The notes below the pieces were generated by a model. The model did no database searches, was not told the DNA's origin, and saw only the letters and a list, made by a program, of their open reading frames with translations. The position numbers and the translations under genes are program-made. Below, one piece after another: positions 47,397-59,770 of a stretch of DNA of 64,000 nucleotides. The DNA comes from Homalodisca vitripennis (taxonomy: Eukaryota > Arthropoda > Insecta > Hemiptera > Cicadellidae). The DNA lies in assembly GCF_021130785.1 (NCBI RefSeq), contig NC_060209.1, forward strand, positions 23,746,001-23,810,000, given 5' to 3'. Positions within the stretch are counted from its first letter, which is position 1. Each line of letters begins with the position of its first letter.

Positions 47397-50284
47397 TTAC
47401 TTTTGCAAGTTTTTTGTATTACAGATGACCATGTCTACAGGGTGTACTAAAACTATCTTTTTCATTTCATTTTATTTTAACCCATCTGTAGACTGTATGA
47501 AAACACATGAAGTAGTAACGTATTCCTTGTTGCATATCAAGTTAAAAGTAAATGGACAGGCGAAAGGACAGGTAGACGGACGAAATGCACTTTTACTTTT
47601 GACCGAAACATATATTACAGTTTTTACGTTTCAAATCACTAGAACCTTTATATGATGAGCTATCACACAGACCTAAAACGACATTTTTAAAGGAGGCTCA
47701 GTTGGGCTCTTAATTGGATAACATATACTTCTATAAACTGGTATATTATTTTTTGCGATTGTGAAGCTTATGGGAAATCCCTTCTAAATCAAATAATATA
47801 CATTGATACATTGGACCATACCTGCCTACGACAATAACTTCAAACTGGAAAGAGAGAAATTATTTTCGCCTAACTAAAATTTCATAGAAAACATAAAATT
47901 ATTACATAAATAGAACTATTGTAGTGGACCAGAGTTTTAAATGAGTGCGTTCATGGGCTTAAGACCAAAAAACCACTAGTTGCTTGGCTATTTGAGTGTA
48001 ATCTCCTCTAGCCGATTCATCCTGTAGGTTGCCTGTACTTTAGACCTCACTAAGCGTATGCTTAACGTAATATACTTTAATAGAGTAGGTCCGGGATATT
48101 CTCACACTTAACAACATGGTACCAATTATTCATCTCTGTTCAAATCTTTCGCCACCAAACATGTCGAAATTCACGTGTAGCCCAATAACAGACAAGCTAC
48201 AGTAAATGAGTTTATTGAAAAGTGAAAACTCCTTTACCTACCAGTAAGAAAAGGACGCCAATACCCCCTCTGTCTCGCAAGCACAGTATAGAATGGACTA
48301 TAAAGATATTTATATTAATAGCCATAAACTACCTTGACAAAGTTAAGGTAAATGTGGTGATTCGTCTTAGGGTTGCGTTTTATAAATTCTTTGAAGTTAT
48401 CTGTAATATTTAGTATCATAGTAAAATGCTGAGATTGGGATCTTTCAAAATTACCACGCCTGGTTACAAGGATATTTGAAGACACTCCACTTTTCATGTC
48501 ACACTTCGGATAATATGCTATAGTTTGCCAATACGTATGCTGGAACTAGGATTGAAGAATAAATGATACTGATTTTGTGTACAACTGTACTGACTGTGTG
48601 GTGGAAAAATCACCCTACGTCGTCGAGTAATACTGGCGTGGTAAATATGATTTTAAAAAATGATACTAATTTACCTAAGTGTTGCTATAAATCATTATGT
48701 GGTACTTTTTTCATAAAATAAAGAAGCTGGAAAGAAAAAAATATTATTTCAACTTTATAAACTGCTACAAATATTTGTACAAATTATATTTGCTACAAAT
48801 AAGGTAATATTTAATTATTTCATAAGTAGTAACTAAGAAAGATTTCATCTATATCCGATTACCCAAGGAAATCAAAACAGTAAACCTGTTTAGTTGGCAA
48901 CCCTCACAAAATACCTTGTGCGTTTCAGGTAACAATATTATGATGGATGTAAGCTCCATTATATTATGTAATTACCATTAAAACGTTAGGATTACAACTA
49001 AAAAATATATTTCTTAACCTAAAATAGTAGCTCTGTCGTAGCTTTCATCGCTGCAAAAATAATATAGATGGTAGTTTTGTAAGAATAAAAGATTTAAATA
49101 TTCTTAGAGAAGTTAATAGCTTATTTTTTAGGATTAAATTTAATAACTAATTATCTTAGAATCAGTTTTCAAATAAATTTAGAAAAATATCATTGTTTTT
49201 TCATTGACCGTATTGCGTACTCGACTTATTGACAGCAAGCAAAGCGTATGCAGGCTTATATCAACGAATGTTGTATTGTTTATGCTATATTCAAACAGCC
49301 TGTTGCCGGAAGAGTGTATTTAAGGCTAATTTGTTTAACGAGACAGAACTGGTGCACTCAGCCGGATCATCATAGTAAACATTTCAGTGATTCTATTTTT
49401 GTCATTACAGTTCGGTGCTGCTTTCTGGTGTACACCAAAACACGACTACAGCAGTAACCGTCCATTTACTTTCCGGTGCGGAATATCACGGTCGTAAAAG
49501 CATTTGTAATTTTTCAGTTTACACGACTCTCGTAACGATGTAAAATTAATGATAAAACTATGCGTAGGTTTACCGTGTTGTATCAAAATACTGTAAACTC
49601 TTTTAGTTTTACTAACCATTAAAAGGTTTCACTAGTGATAAATGTTTCGAAGTACTCTATACGGTGTAGTAAACATTTAGTCTGTAATATAGCAAAATCG
49701 TGATATTTACGTCGTAATAAAATATAAGTTGATCTATAAATAACGATTTTGCCCTTTATCCTCTTGTTCCTTACACTATTTTGATCAAGACGATCGATTT
49801 CATTAAAAGTTACTGGACCATTATAACAAACTTCTAATCTTCTAATCTTAACGAAGGACTACATTTTGACCTTGGACCTTAAAAAGAATAGCGTCTTTCA
49901 TTGGACTGGAACCTATGTACCAAGTATCTAGACTCTAAGATCTTTCCATCAAGAGTTATAAAAACATGGATAGAGAGCTGACGATTTCAGAAAAGACCTG
50001 TCGGGTGGAGATATGTTTTTCTAATATTTTACATAAACTATGAAACCCTAGCAATGACCTTATATAAATTGACCTTCAAAGTTATGAGTTCATCTTCAAT
50101 CTAAGAGTTTTCTCATTTAAAAATCACATAATATATAATCAAGGATTCTTTAAATACTGTTTAAAAGAGATTTTTGAACGTGTCAAAAATTGTTGATATG
50201 ATCACACCATGAAAAGATACTTAGATAATGTAACGCTAGTTTTAAATTATATATTAATAAAGCTTTAGTGGATTTAATGAATAC
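47397..50284. other. 2.9 kb unassigned
   Basis: Bases 47500-47640 carry GTTGCATATCAAGTTAAAAG and GGACAGGCGAAAGGACAGGT, loosely like the dispersed repeat family. Bases 48000-48250 are less AT-rich without a recognised element. Frames at 47383, 48222 and 49248 show no motif. Confidence 0.4.
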
Positions 50285-50590
50285 TATAAGTAGGAAAGAA
50301 CAGCGAGGCCTATGTATCAAGGGTAATGGACATATAATGGCACACGTTACACTACAGCTGCCTGGGCGACTGTCTCGGTTCGCCGCCCTTTTTGTGTTAG
50401 CGTGGCCATTTCATACCAATTAGCTATTAGTACCTTTAATGTTTGACTTTATCACTGCTACTCTTTACATTTCTAATGTCTAGCAAGATAATGGACATAT
50501 ATTGGTACATGTTACACTAGAGCTGCCTGGGCGACTGTCTCAGTTCGACGCCCGCTTTGTGTTAACGTGGCCATTTCATATCTAATTTAG
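50285..50590 (+). repeat. 160-bp family, dimer
   Basis: AATGGACATATAATGGCACA (50325) and AATGGACATATATTGGTACA (50490) start two copies 165 bases apart, each with CTACAGCTGCCTGGGCGACT or a close variant and GTTCGCCGCCC or GTTCGACGCCC. A left flank, GGATTTAATGAA to GCGAGGCCTATGTATCAA, is shared with the array at 63150. Confidence 0.93.
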
Positions 50591-52112
50591 GTTAATGTTT
50601 TTATGATCTATAATGGCTTCTTAACGTTACATAATTACTTAGTTTAGAATTTGTCAGTAAGGAGTCCAATGAAGTATGGTCAGGAAGTAGTTCTTGACAT
50701 GATCATAAATAAGTGGTCATATGATAGTAAGATTTACATTTAAAATATTTATATTAATTTATTCAATAATTTGAAATATTTTTCAAGAGCATATTTAATA
50801 TTTTAATAGAAAATTTTTACTGAATACAGGACATATTAAAATAAAAATATAGGGCTTTTTGCTTCTAAACCTTTGTAAGGTATTGAACATTGTTACGTTT
50901 GTATGTGAGTTTACTGATATGCATGTCAATAAATGGGACTTATTTGAACGTTTGGTAAACGTTTTTACAAAGTTATTCTGAACATCTATGATGGCAACTA
51001 TAAATTCGTAGAATAAATAAATTTGTAACAAACTAAGTGCTATTATGATATTTTAACATGTGACATAGTAAAAAGTATAGCCTAAGTAGTTACAAGGTCA
51101 TCTGTATTTATCAAATTGTACATTAAAATGTCATTTATCCGTAGATAAGAATGAGTTCTACTATGATGGTACTTGTTCAAATACGGAATTTGACTGAGCG
51201 TCATTGAAGGACGCTTACAGAAATAATCAGTAGGACCAGTGTATTAACTTTTTTTTAGGTCATAATTTGAAAGAGAAATTCACTTTTAAAAATTAAATAG
51301 ATCAATGCTTTAGAATGGATAACTTGGTTTTGGACATCATTGTATAAAGTTAAAGATTTAAGACCGGAAGCGTCTGCCCATTCCCACTCCTCACCATCCT
51401 TGCTATCCTGTCTTTTGTCTAACTAGGATCCACACAGTCAGCCGGCCAATTATGACGCGTGACGCTCCGTAATGGAATTTCCTGCTAGTCCCTTTACTTA
51501 CCTGCTCTGTTGTGGTATTATATATTGCAGAAGAGTGCTCTATTGTTAAGTTTTATTATGTTTATACTATCAAGTAAACAAGTATAAGTTTGAATTTATT
51601 ACATACAACTATTCTCTAGTCACTTATCACTCTGCTGTGATTGACGACACGTGTTGTTGTTTTTTTTAAACTTGTATAATCGATTTTTACGGTTTTACAC
51701 GAGAACAGAGAGCAACTACTAGTTTTTTCATAAGCCTTTCTTTGCGGTGAAATATCCGGAATCCGTTCATTATCACAGTTATACCCTTTAATGATCAGCT
51801 ACTTCCAAATCACATACCAATTTGCCATTTCCATTTTAATTATGAAGCAGTGTTGATGCAATATTATTAAATTTTTACAAGTAATGATGAAGACGCTTCT
51901 TTTCATGATTCGGCTTATGTTGTACTGACAGTAGAAGATCAGTAGAGTGTCTTTAATTTGAATTTGTAATTTATTTTTAGTAACCATCAATAACTGCATG
52001 AATAAGTAGTACAAGTAATTGCTTGATTTATTTCCACTAGATAAAGTTACTTTAAATCAGGTTTATTTCAAGGTAAGGATTAATGGAATAATTTAAACAG
52101 ATCTCATGCGTT
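50591..52112. other. unassigned
   Basis: Mostly AT-rich. Bases 51360-51500 are less AT-rich with no recognised element. Small minus-strand frames at 50795 and 51799 lack motifs. Confidence 0.5.
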
Positions 52113-55100
52113 TGAAAGGCAGTCCATGCACTTGATGCGCCACACGGGCCTGAAGTAGACGAGGACAGAACAGCTGATACAGATATCGTGTGTTCAGTGC
52201 ATGCAGACAGACAGACATAACATGCACTTGATGCGCCACACGGGCATGAAGTAGACGAGGACAGAGCAGCTGATACAGATATCGTGTGTTCAGTGCATGC
52301 AGACAGACAGACATAACATGCACTTGTTGCGCCACACGGGCATGAAGTAGACGAGGAAAGAGCACTTGACACAGACGTCCGGTGTTCAAGTGCATGCATA
52401 TGGACAGACGGTCCCATGCACTTGAATGCACAACATTGCATAAGTAACAAAGAAGAAACACACAAAAGGATCGAAAGAACAAAAAAAAACGAAACACGAA
52501 AAAAAAATCAGTAAAAAAAAAAAAATAAAAAAACCCCATATAAATAAAATAAAAAATAAACAAAGAAAGGAAAATCAAAACGACCATAACAAAAACAAAA
52601 AAAAAAAATTAGCCAGAGCACTGATACAGATGTCGTGATTCAGAGCCATGCAGACAACAGACATAACATGATGCACTTGATGCACGCACATGGGCATGAA
52701 GTAGACGAAGGAGCAGAGCAGCTGACTACAGATGTCGTGTGTTCAGTGCATCCAGAACAGACAGACATAACATGCACTTTTGCGCCACTATGGCAATGAA
52801 TGTAAACGAGGGCCAGAGCAGCTGAAACAGATAGTCGTGTGTTTCAGCCATTAGTGCATGCAGAGTGGACAGACGGGCCATGCACTGTGATTGCGCCACA
52901 TGGGCATAAAGTTAGACGAGGAAAGATCAGCTGACACAATGTCCGTGTGTTCAGGTGCAAGCAGACAGACAGACATAAACATGGCACCTGTTGCGCACAT
53001 CGGCATGAAGTAACGAGGACAGAGCAGCTGATACAGACGTCCGTGTGTCAGTGCATCAGATGATGCAGACTTCCATGCACTTTGATCGACCACATTGCAT
53101 AAGTAGAAGACGAAGGACGAGGCAGCTGAATACAGATGTCGTGTGTTCAGTGCAGCAGACTAACGGGACATAACATGCACTTGTTGCGCCACATGTGCAT
53201 GAAGTTAGACCGAGGACATGAGCATCTGAATCACAGACGTCGTGTGTTCCATGCATGCAGATGGACAGACGGTCCGATGCACCTTGATGCGCCAACATTG
53301 GCATAAGTAAACGAAGGACAGAAGTACTGATTCAGATGTACCCTGTGTTCAGTTGCATGCAGACAGACAGACAGAACCATGCACCTTGATGCGCCACATG
53401 GCATGAAGTAGACGAAGGACTAGCGAGCTGATACCGAAGTCCGTGTGTTTCCAGTGTATCAGACAGACAGACATAACATGCACTGTTCGCACATGGGCAT
53501 GAAGTAGACTAGGCCAGAGCAGCTGATACAGAAGTCGTGTTGTCAGCTGCATGCAGATGGACAGACGGTCCATGCAGCTTGCTATACTGATGCTGCCACC
53601 TGGCATAAAGTAGACGAGGAAAGAGCAGCTGACACAGATGTCGTGTGTTCAGTGCATGCATGACAGACAGACATAACATGCACTTGTTGCGTCTCCACAT
53701 GTCGGCATGAAGTAGACGGACAGAGCAGCTGACACAGACTTCGGTGTTTCAGTGCTTGCAGATGGACAGACGGTCCATGCACTTGATGCGCCACAGTGGC
53801 ATAAGTAGACGAAGGACAGCAGCTGATACAGATGTCGTGGTTCAGTTGCATGCGACAGACGGACATAACAAGCACTTGTGCCCACATGGCATGAAAGTAG
53901 ACGAAGGACAAGCGGCTGATACCGATGTCGTGTGTTCATGTAAGCAGACAGATCAGACATAACAGGGCACTTGTATGCGCCACACGGCATGAAGTAACGA
54001 GGACAAGCACTGATACCAGAAGTCGTAGTGTTCAGTGCATGCAGATGGACAGGACGGTCCATGCACTTGATCGCCACAAGGGCATGAAGTAGACGAAGGA
54101 ACAGAGCAAGCTGATACAGATGAACGTGATGTTTCAGTGCATGCAGACAGACAGACAGAAACCATGCGACTTTTGCGCCACACGGGCATGAAGTAGACGA
54201 GGAAAGGATCAGCTGACACAGACGTCCCGTGTGTTTCAGTGCATGCAGATGGACAACGGTCCTGCACATGATGCACCACATGGCATAAGTAGACGAAGAC
54301 AGAGCCAAAAAGATATCAGAATGGTCGTGTGTTGTCAGTGCATGCAGACAGACAGCATAACATCATCTTGATGCGGGCCCACATCGGCATGAAGTAGACG
54401 AAGGACAGAGCAGCCTGTTATTATACAGATTGTCCATGGTTCAGTGCATGCAGACAGACAGACACTAACATGCACTTGTTGACCACATGGGCATGAAGTA
54501 ACGAGACAGAGCACTGATACAGAAGTCCTGTGTTCAGTGCATGCAGATGACAGACGGTCCATCACTTTGATGCGCCACATGGCATGAAGTAGACGAAGGA
54601 CAGAGCACTGATAAACAGACGTCGTATGTTCATTTTAAATAGAGCAGACAGTCAACATAACATGCACTTGTTTGCGGCCACACGGGCATGAAGTAGACGA
54701 AGGACAGAGCACTGATACGATGTCGTGTGTTCAGTGCAATGCAGACAGACAACATAACATCACTCCCTGTGTTGCCCACACGGGCATGAAGTATAGACGA
54801 AGGTGACAGAGCAGCTGGATACAGACGTCTGGGTTTCAGTGCATGCAGACATACAGACAAAACATGCACTTGAAGTGCCCCCTGGCATGAGTTAGACGAA
54901 GACAGAGCAGCTGAGTACAGACGTCGTTGGTTCAGTGCATGCAGACTAGAACAGACATAACATGCACTGATGCGGCCACATTCGCAAGAATAGAACGAAG
55001 GAAAGAGCAGCTGATACAGAGGTCCGTGTGTACAGTGCATGCAGACTTACAGACATAACATGCACTTGATCGCCACACGGGCATGAGAGTAGAACCTAAG

Positions 55101-57480
55101 ACAGAGCACTGATACAGACGTCCGTGGGTTCATTGCATGCAGACAGACAGACATAACATGCACTTGAAGCGCGAACTAGCCCCTTCCACACGGGCATGAA
55201 GTAGACGGAAGGACAGAGCAGCTGATACAGACGTCGTGGGCTCATGGCATGCAGACAGACAGCATATCATGCACTTGATGCGCCACATGGGCATGAAGTA
55301 GAATAAGGACAGAACAGCTGATACAGACTGTCGTGTGTACAGTGCCTTGCAGACAGACGACATATACATGTCACTTAGAGCGCCACACGGGCAAAGAAGT
55401 AAGACGAAGTGACAGAGCATCTGATACAGACGTCCCGTGGTTCAGTGGCATGCAGACAGACAGCATATCATGCCACTTGATGAGCGCACATGGGCATGAA
55501 GAAATAAGGACCGAGCAGCTGATACAGACTCGGTGGTTCAGTGCATGCAGACAGACAGACATAACATGCACTTGTTGCGCCACACCGGGCATGAAGTAAG
55601 ACGAGGACAGAATGCCGCTGATACAGAAGCGTGTGTTCAGGCTGCATGCAGATTGGACAGACGGTCCCATGCTCTTGATGCGCCACATTGGAATGAAAGT
55701 AGACGAAGGACACCAGAGCACTGATACAGATATCGTGTGTTCAGATGCCATGCAGACAGACTGACAAAAGACATGCACGTGTTGCGCCACACTGCAAGAA
55801 GTGAGACGAGGACAGAGCAAACTGACACAGCACGCGTGTGTTCAGTGCAAGCAGATGGACAGGACGGCCATGCACTTGATGCACCACATTTGGCATAAGT
55901 AAACGAAGTGACAGAGCAAAAGATACAGATGTCGTGTGTTCGAGTGTCATGCAGACCAGACAGACATAACATGCACTTGATGCGCCACATCGGCATGAAG
56001 TAGACGAAGGACAGAGCAGCTGATACAGATGTCGTGTGTTCAGTGCATGCAGACAGACAGACATAACATGCACTTGTTGCGCCACATGGGCATGAAGTAG
56101 ACGAAGGACAGAGCAGCTGATACAGACGTCGTGTGTTCAGTGCATGCAGACATGGACAGACGGTCCATGCACTTGATGCGCCACATGGGCATGAAGTAGA
56201 CGAAGGACAGAGCAGCTGATACAGATGTCGTGTGTTCAGTGCATGCAGACAGACAGACATAACATGCACTTGATGCGCCACATGGGCATGAAGTAGACGA
56301 AGGACAGAGCAGCTGATACAGACGTCGTGTGTTCAGTGCATGCAGACAGACAGACATAACATGCACTTGATGCGCCACATGGGCATGAAGTAGACGAAGG
56401 ACAGAGCAGCTGATACAGACGTCGTGGGTTCAGTGCATGCAGACAGACAGACATAACATGCACTTGATGCGCCACATGGGCATGAAGTAGACGAAGGACA
56501 GAGCAGCTGATACAGACGTCGTGTGTTCAGTGCATGCAGACAGACAGACATAACATGCACTTGATGCGCCACATGGGCATGAAGTAGACGAAGGACAGAG
56601 CAGCTGATACAGACGTCGTGGGTTCAGTGCATGCAGACAGACAGACATAACATGCACTTGATGCGCCACATTCGCATGAAGTAGACGAAGGACAGAGCAG
56701 CTGATACAGATGTCGTGTGTTCAGTGCATGCAGACAGACAGACATAACATGCACTTGATGCGCCACATGGGCATGAAGTAGACGAAGGACAGAGCAGCTG
56801 ATACAGACGTCGTGGGTTCAGTGCATGCAGACAGACAGACATAACATGCACTTGATGCGCCACATGGGCATGAAGTAGACGAAGGACAGAGCAGCTGATA
56901 CAGACGTCGTGGGTTCAGTGCATGCAGACAGACAGACATAACATGCACTTGATGCGCCACATGGGCATGAAGTAGACGAAGGACAGAGCAGCTGATACAG
57001 ACGTTCGTGTGTTCAGTGCATGCAGACAGACAGACATAACATGCACTTGATGCGCCACACGGGCATGAAGTAGACGAAGGACAGAGCAGCTGATACAGAC
57101 GTCGTGGGTTCAGTGCATGCAGACAGACAGCATATCATGCACTTGATGCGCCACATGGGCATGAAGTAGAATAAGGACAGAGCAGCTGATACAGACGTCG
57201 TGTGTTCAGTGCATGCAGACAGACAGACATAACATGCACTTGATGCGCCACACGGGCATGAAGTAGACGAAGGACAGAGCAGCTGATACAGACGTCGTGT
57301 GTTCAGTGCATGCAGATGGACAGACGGTCCATGCACTTGATGCACCACATGGGCATGAAGTAGACGAAGGACAGAGCAGCTGATACAGATGTCGTGTGTT
57401 CAGTGCATGCAGACAGACAGACAGTCCATGCACTTGATGCGCCACACGGGCATGACGTAGACGAAGGACAGAACAGCTAA
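52113..57480. repeat. 97-bp satellite array, ~55 copies
   Basis: In the clean right part (about 55960-57480) units repeat every 97 bases exactly: AACATGCACTTGATGCGCCA, CATGGGCATGAAGTAGACGA, AGGACAGAGCAGCTGATACA, GACGTCGTGTGTTCAGTGCA, TGCAGACAGACAGACAT. Within each unit AGTGCATG and CATGCACT form inverted arms around the CAGACAGACAGACATAA spacer. A second monomer type replaces the spacer with CAGATGGACAGACGGTC, adding an inner dyad (ATGGAC/GTCCAT). The left edge (52113-52450) is also clean. The middle (about 52460-55960) carries many single-base insertions and deletions. As 97 is not a multiple of 3, the many overlapping minus-strand frames (79-219 aa) are just the three readings of one unit joined end to end; no gene is supported. 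Confidence 0.98.
52460..52615. repeat. A-rich low-complexity block inside the satellite
   Basis: About 155 bases of almost pure A with scattered C, G and T (runs such as AAAAAAAAAAAAATAAAAAAA) break the 97-bp array between a clean unit and the indel-rich part. It matches nothing else in the window. Confidence 0.9.
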
Positions 57481-58335
57481 TAAAGATGTCTTGAGTTAAG
57501 TGCTCTTATTAATTTCAAGTCGACATTGTTCGTTAGCTAAAATTATGTTGAAGTGAGCCGAACTTGTCTCCGCAACTATAAGACTTGTATATCACCTTTG
57601 ATTGCCTCATTACCTTTGTTTTCCGTTGTTATTACGTTGTTGATATTGAGTTCAAAATGAGTAAAACCCACGTGAAGTCAACTGGTTGTAAATAATAATA
57701 AGTAATAAACTTTAAAATGAGTATTTTATTTAAGATTGGGTATCACCTTAAGGATTATAAAAGAGCGTAGCATTTTGAACTTAAAATAAATAATATACAT
57801 GTTATATAAAGCAACTTTAATGTTTTTATCAATTCAGGGAAAAAGTATTAGTGATGTATTTTATGGTTACTTGGAGAAATAAAAATAAAATACTTTGAAA
57901 CAAGGATCAAAGTGTTTACTTCTTTATTGTATTATTGTGAATTCCATATAGACTATTGTATTTTTGGAATAAAAAATAATTACATTTTGTGGAATTGAAA
58001 AAAAAAATTCATTTATGATTCACCTTTAGTCATAAATACGTATTATGTCTTTGTTTGAAGTTATGAAATACTTGTTGAAAATGTTTATACATTTATTCAG
58101 CAATGTTGGAGTCACTGTTTATTATGGGTATGTATATATTTTGAAAACACACCAAGTTTCTAACTTTCTTACTCTAGTAGCAATCAACTTAAACTCAGTA
58201 TGTTACTCTAAAGTCTACAATTTTTTTTTAGAAAATTTCCATAATTATTTATCAAAGCATTATAAAAAATTACAATTCAAAATACTCGCAAAAGAAAAAT
58301 ACACGGTTTTATATCTTGTATCACTTTCATTTTCA
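57481..58335. other. unassigned
   Basis: The 105-aa plus-strand frame at 58045-58362 is AT-rich and has no known motif; its end overlaps the receptor-like fragment on the other strand. Confidence 0.45.
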
Positions 58336-58566
58336 TTATGCTTTCAGGGAACCAATATCTAAATATTCGATATGATTTAATTTAGCCGAAAATATTTCGA
58401 AATATAAGCCAATAATTCCAGCATCCACTTTTTCATTTACAAATGTAATATCAACCCTGTAGGCACAGATATTAGTTACGCAATATTTACTCAATTCCCT
58501 TCCAGATGGAGTCTTGTGGTAAACCAATAAGTCTGTAAACATTGACAAGCTCCGCTGTAAACACAA
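58336..58566 (-). pseudogene. possible chemosensory (gustatory) receptor C-terminal exon
   Basis: A 76-residue minus-strand frame, less random in composition than its neighbours, reads MFTDLLVYHKTPSGRELSKY near its start, YRVDITF in the middle, VDAGIIGLYFEIF and finally HIEYLDIGS before the stop. Insect gustatory receptors end with a segment of this order: an (S)-T-L----P----LS-F helix, a V-FTA-GFF turn, a hydrophobic last membrane helix, TYhhhhhQF, stop. Here the turn (expected GFF) is reduced to VN and the TY...QF signature is absent, so if it is a receptor it is decayed or very divergent. A TTTACAG splice-acceptor-like site lies just before the shared part. A related fragment lies at 17218-17345. 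Receptor identity is inference. Confidence 0.35.
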
Positions 58567-59614
58567 TCAGGAATTCTGTCACACGATCCGGCTGAAGTTT
58601 CAAATTTCCTGCCTCCCCAACCTTTGTTGTTTTTAAATTACACTAATTGAAATGTACGCTGTATCTGTAATTTTTATTGTAAGGTAGGACACACGGTTTA
58701 ATTTACACGCAACGGTGTGAAGGATTTTACACAACAATATAAAATATGAATGATCAAGTGTTTTTTATCTGTGAATACTTCCTTGGTCCAATTTAATTTT
58801 TAACTTTACCCACATTAATCTTAAAAAATAAGTGTAATTTTTGTTAGTTTGGAAATATAAATAGACAATTGTATTATAGGAATAAAACAGTTTATAATCA
58901 GATAGCTGGATGGTGAAGTCAATTAATCACGTGAATAGAACCTTTTCAAGAGAAATAAAAAAAGTAAAAATCAAAATAACACTTCTAAAAAACTGTTAAA
59001 ATATTCATGAATTTTGAATAAACATAAACATCTCCTTGTTTCATTCACGAACGTATTAATCATTATTATCAACCCAATAAGTTAAAACTAATAATTAATA
59101 CAATTTTATCACTTAGTAATGCAAAATAAATTTAAAAACTAACCGTACTTAGTTAATAATTTTTTTAACCCACGATCTTACATCTGAGATAATACAGAAT
59201 GATTTAATTTGATAAATCCTTGTTCATGGAATAAAGTATTTTGAATATTGTGATAGAATTAATTTTTTCAAACGTTCCCAATTCTACAACATTTTACCCA
59301 TAAATTGTCCAATTTTTAAATGTTATATAAAAAAGTTTATATTTTTTATTCTCTTTATTGTATTTTATTCAGCTATGGGCAGCTGTACAGACATAAATTG
59401 ACATAACTGAAAAAGAAAATTCTGTGGTTTTTGTGGTCATGTTATTGTAATGTTTGTGCTTGTAATAAAGTCATGGCTTTCTATGTATTTCAGAGCTCTG
59501 AGTGCAGACCTAATAATCATATATACTTTTTCTATCTTCTTCCCCCCCACATTAATGTAATTTTCTTCACTTATTACGAGTTGTAAAATTATTTACTTAA
59601 TAACCCACACTACA
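58567..59614. other. AT-rich DNA, nothing recognised
   Basis: No upstream receptor exons were recognised on the minus strand here. Confidence 0.5.
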
Positions 59615-59770
59615 TAGTAGATTGCGTGCAAAATCCTTAATATTTAGCTCTCCAGATGTCCTGTGGACAGATATATGGATTGAAAATCATACAAGTGCAA
59701 AAAAACGCTCAGCTAAAGTCCATGGTTGAGCATACATCATCATAGAATACATTCTTGTTTATTTACAGTT
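59615..59770 (+). repeat. dispersed repeat (family with 15218 and 29805)
   Basis: ATTGCGTGCAAAATCCTTAA, TCTCCAGATGTCCTGTGGAC, AGATATATGG, then ACATCATCATAGAATACATT and CTTGTTTATTTAC follow the same order as 29805-29990. Confidence 0.55.

Noticed and set aside
52052..57445. Many overlapping minus-strand open frames of 79-219 aa with repeated Met-Ala-His-Gln-Val peptides
   Set aside because: They are translations of the 97-bp satellite. Because 97 = 3 x 32 + 1, one frame passes through all three readings of the unit, giving a long repetitive peptide by chance. The clean units reach a stop every third unit, and no start context, splice signal or protein-like conservation is present.
52113..57480. 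CRISPR-like regular repeat pattern
   Set aside because: Units are contiguous over the full 97 bp with no unique spacers, there are no cas genes, and the genome is clearly eukaryotic. It is a satellite.
58045..58362. 105-aa plus-strand frame
   Set aside because: AT-rich hydrophobic peptide with no known domain. Its end lies over the more protein-like minus-strand fragment.
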